Shown here: piece by piece, positions 4,890-5,584 of the stretch
Layout: each line of letters starts with the position of its first letter
How positions within the stretch are numbered: position 1 is the first letter of the stretch
DNA from: Desulfuromusa sp.
Lineage (GTDB): Bacteria > Desulfobacterota > Desulfuromonadia > Desulfuromonadales > Geopsychrobacteraceae
Assembly (NCBI GenBank): GCA_030590745.1
Contig: JAUVCS010000071.1
Coordinates: 1-5,584 of the forward strand
Length of the DNA: 5,584 nt
Reading direction: 5' to 3'
The notes under the pieces: model-generated
Seen by the model: the letters and a program-made list of their open reading frames with translations, nothing else
What the model was told of the DNA's origin: nothing
The model's database searches: none
Position numbers and translations under genes: made by a program

Positions 4890-5584
4890 ATGAAAAAAAT
4901 ATTGGGTTGTCTCTTTTTTGCAGCTTTTCTGGCCGGTTGCGGTAGTGGAACATTTCAACTGCCCAAAAAAGAGTATCAGACCAAGGTGCAGGTGTTGGGG
5001 GTTCTCCCATTGTTGGTTGATTATAACGGCTCACTTGATTATCCGGAAAAGGATAATTTATTCAATATTTTGGCAAGTTCAGTAAGTGATAAGAACGAAT
5101 TCCTGGTGGAACAGTTGAGGAAGAAGAAAGGCTATTTTGATGTACGTACCCTGTCTGTCAATCCTGAACTCACAGCTCTATCACTGCTGAGTGTCGGAAG
5201 TCCTCATAGTGAGTCGGGTTGGCCTCAGGGGTATCCTTTTGATGCCGCCACCGTCTCTGAGATGGCCCGACAGAATGTTCTTGATGCGGTTCTTGTCGTG
5301 GTTTTTTCTGGTGAACAGGTCGAGGAGGTCAGACGCTCACGGACAAAACTTGAAACATTGGAAACCCGTTACAGCCAGATTCTGGCGACCGCTGCGGTGA
5401 TTGATCGTGACGGGCGACTTCTCTGGACGCTGGCCGGGGAGGATAGCTTCCAGGCTCTGACCCTGCAGTATCCGGATTTTGATGAAGCATATTATAATAA
5501 AACTGATATCGTACGAATCAAAAATATCAGTCTGTCCGGGGTGGAACAGGCTTTGGAAGAAGGTTCTGACAAGGATGGTGAGCC
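4890..5584 (+). CDS. Putative outer-membrane lipoprotein, N-terminal 231 residues, function unknown
   Basis: The frame stays open to the right edge, so the C-terminus is missing. The N-terminus is a classic lipoprotein signal: MKK, a hydrophobic core (ILGCLFFAAF), then the lipobox LAGC with Cys17 as the expected lipidated residue. Gly18 rather than Asp follows the cysteine, which by the usual proteobacterial rule favours outer-membrane sorting. The mature part begins with a polar linker, then VQVLGVLPLLVDY (about 36-48), then an alternating alpha/beta-like stretch. Later landmarks are DAVLVVVFSG (about 138-147), an RRSRTKLETLETRYSQ helix-like segment and AAVIDRDGRLLWTLAGE (about 170-186). The pattern of two short beta strands and a D-x-x-G-x-L-L-W strand recalls periplasmic lipoproteins that build a tolB- or GNA1162-like fold, but I cannot name a family. 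It starts 91 bp after gluQ on the same strand, with its own strong ribosome-binding site. Confidence 0.85.
   Translation, partial: MKKILGCLFFAAFLAGCGSGTFQLPKKEYQTKVQVLGVLPLLVDYNGSLDYPEKDNLFNILASSVSDKNEFLVEQLRKKKGYFDVRTLSVNPELTALSLLSVGSPHSESGWPQGYPFDAATVSEMARQNVLDAVLVVVFSGEQVEEVRRSRTKLETLETRYSQILATAAVIDRDGRLLWTLAGEDSFQALTLQYPDFDEAYYNKTDIVRIKNISLSGVEQALEEGSDKDGE

Noticed and set aside
5191..5400. A 69-codon + strand frame near the right end
   Set aside because: It lies out of frame within the lipoprotein gene, which has the signal peptide and ribosome-binding site.
1..5584. A mobile element, CRISPR array, toxin-antitoxin pair or defence system
   Set aside because: I saw no transposase or integrase, no terminal inverted repeats, no regularly spaced repeats and no paired small genes; every gene has a housekeeping-type or unassigned identity.

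Overview
The window reads as ordinary chromosomal DNA from a Gram-negative anaerobe, most likely in the Desulfuromonadales/Geobacter group of the former Deltaproteobacteria. The protein style of MetX, the Amt transporter and the Rrf2 regulator suggests this, as do a SAM-I riboswitch in front of metX and moderate G+C. The placement is inferred from recognised sequence style, not from a search. There are six protein-coding genes, four complete and two cut by the window edges, plus one clear structured RNA.

Layout: (1) 2-148 (+) is the C-terminus of a small cysteine-containing protein of unknown function. (2) 184-1314 (-) is metX, homoserine O-acyltransferase, which converges on gene 1. Its leader at about 1359-1558 holds a SAM-I (S-box) aptamer followed by an intrinsic terminator, with a TTGACA-type promoter just upstream at 1584-1611. 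metX is therefore probably switched off by transcription attenuation when S-adenosylmethionine is plentiful. (3) 1833-3047 (+) is an ammonium transporter of the Amt family with all hallmark pore residues and no PII gene beside it. A near-match to a sigma-54 promoter lies upstream. (4) 3145-3242 holds two terminators, the second a 15-bp bidirectional hairpin between convergent amt and rrf2. (5) 3266-3706 (-) is an Rrf2-family regulator with an IscR-like Cys3-His iron-sulfur ligand set. (6) 3869-4798 (+) is gluQ, glutamyl-Q tRNA(Asp) synthetase, transcribed divergently from rrf2. (7) 4890 to the window end (+) is a lipoprotein of unknown function, truncated by the edge.

The genes do not form one pathway. 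metX serves methionine synthesis, amt serves nitrogen uptake, rrf2 probably senses Fe-S or redox state, and gluQ modifies tRNA. Most are single-gene units separated by promoters and terminators; only gluQ and the lipoprotein gene could be partly co-transcribed.

I found no convincing evidence of a new system, mobile element, CRISPR array, tRNA or rRNA. The best items for a second look are the metX riboswitch with its predicted antiterminator, the rrf2-gluQ divergent control region with an IscR-like half-site, the Rrf2 protein's cluster spacing and Thr43, and the unidentified lipoprotein.
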